Shown: positions 63,401-64,000 of the stretch, piece after piece
Layout: each line of letters starts with the position of its first letter
Position numbering within the stretch: position 1 is the first letter of the stretch
Origin: Acidimicrobiales bacterium
GTDB taxonomy: Bacteria; Actinomycetota; Acidimicrobiia; Acidimicrobiales; SHLQ01
Direction of reading: 5' to 3'
DNA: 64,000 nucleotides
Assembly (NCBI GenBank): GCA_020628865.1
Contig: JAHDEJ010000004.1
Span: 142,103 to 206,102 of the forward strand
The notes under the pieces: model-generated
Database searches by the model: none
Told to the model about the DNA's origin: nothing
The model's input: only the letters and a program-made list of their open reading frames with translations
Position numbers and translations under genes: made by a program

Positions 63401-64000
63401 TCAGATGTCGTTCTCTTGAAGAGTCGCAACGTGAACGACCGCGTCACCCCGATTCACGAGGGGGTACAAGGTGTGCGCGATGACCATGCCGTTGCTCTTG
63501 CTGCGGATCGAGCTGAGCTTCTTGCCGAACGCATCCTCGATGGTTCCGAGCACCTGTCCCTCGGCCACCATGTCGCCCGAACGGACGCGAAGGTGGGCGA
63601 TGCCGCTCTTGCTCGCCCGGATCCAGCGGCTCGACTCGCTGGTTGCCGTCGGTGACGCCGGAGTGCCCTCCCATGCGGCGACTCCGAGGTGATCGAGCAC
63701 CCGGCGGATGCCGGCAACGCCGACCTCGATCGCATCGTCGTTGAACCGCCACGGCTCGCCGGCCTCGTAGAGAAGAACGGTGGCGCCGGTCTTGGCCGCA
63801 GCCTTGCGGACCGATCCGGTTCGCGTGCGAGAGTGCATGGAGAGTGGCGCCCCGAAGACGAGGGCGAGTTCGCGTGTGCGCTCATCCTCCATGTCGCCCC
63901 GGATCTGCGGAAGATTCGTGCGGTGATCGGAGGCCGTGTGCAGGTCGATGCCCACGTCGCTTCGTTCCACGATTTCCGTCATGAAAAGGTGGGCCACTCG
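63401..64000 (-). CDS. Succinylglutamate desuccinylase/aspartoacylase-family protein (5' end outside window)
   Basis: The last 200 codons of a zinc carboxypeptidase-like hydrolase. DLHTASDHRTNLPQIR holds the third zinc His and the substrate Arg region. The C-terminal SGIAHLRVRSGDMVAEGQVL is the barrel-sandwich segment found in this family. Such enzymes remove acyl groups from amino acids; the substrate cannot be told. The start lies beyond base 64000. Confidence 0.8.
   Translation of the reverse strand, partial: RVAHLFMTEIVERSDVGIDLHTASDHRTNLPQIRGDMEDERTRELALVFGAPLSMHSRTRTGSVRKAAAKTGATVLLYEAGEPWRFNDDAIEVGVAGIRRVLDHLGVAAWEGTPASPTATSESSRWIRASKSGIAHLRVRSGDMVAEGQVLGTIEDAFGKKLSSIRSKSNGMVIAHTLYPLVNRGDAVVHVATLQENDI

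Overview
The window is high-GC bacterial DNA, gene-dense, with many 1-8 bp start/stop overlaps (ATGA, GTGA, TGATG) and frequent GTG/TTG starts. The conserved backbone (DUF2342 metalloprotease-tilS-hpt-ftsH-folE-folP-folB-folK-DUF2520-panC ... coaX-lysS ... clpC) follows the order of the Mycobacterium tuberculosis Rv3626c-Rv3596c block. A SigR/RsrA-type sigma/anti-sigma pair also points to Actinobacteria. I infer a deep-branching marine or soil actinobacterium (Acidimicrobiia-like); the species cannot be named from the sequence.

Layout. 0.2-11.4 kb: sigR-rsrA, a 47-residue membrane peptide, the metalloprotease, tRNA-lysidine synthetase, purine salvage, FtsH, the folate operon (with a phosphatase-like protein that has lost its catalytic cysteine), then panC and a CobW-type GTPase. 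11.4-19.6 kb: an accessory block interrupting the conserved order. It holds a sigma factor with a membrane anchor and long Thr-rich tail, two secreted beta-propeller proteins, an aldose-1-epimerase and a secreted GH26-like glycosidase. The three secreted proteins end in the same duplicated Cys-bounded module (six copies in all). 19.8-23.8 kb: nadC-coaX-lysS-cysQ-like. 23.9-33.3 kb: two tandem polyprenyl-phosphate sugar transferases, a receptor Ser/Thr kinase with a periplasmic-binding-protein sensor, metY, an acetyltransferase, a membrane protein and a polyprenyl diphosphate synthase.

33.6-45.2 kb: clpC behind a SigR-type promoter, a lipoprotein fused to a HAD domain, several unrecognised proteins, a NarL-type two-component pair and a sulfotransferase-like protein. 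45.2-57.3 kb, all on the minus strand: SWIM and SNF2 proteins, then a translationally coupled operon sbcD(Mre11)-sbcC(Rad50)-haloalkane dehalogenase-PPOX-NurA-like-4Fe4S protein, with a HerA-like ATPase immediately upstream. This is an archaeal-style end-resection set in a bacterium. 57.4-64 kb: a CYTH-like protein, a PhoU-domain protein with a Na/Pi transporter, DUF3097, a thioredoxin-like lipoprotein whose active-site cysteine codon is an in-frame TGA (probable selenoprotein, SECIS-like hairpin just downstream), a secreted RTX-repeat protein with an Rpf-like catalytic domain, a NERD-like protein and a partial aspartoacylase-family gene.

The strongest leads are the UxxC selenoprotein at 60865-61458, the HerA/NurA/Mre11/Rad50 operon, and the membrane-tethered sigma factor beside the three secreted proteins with a shared C-terminal module.
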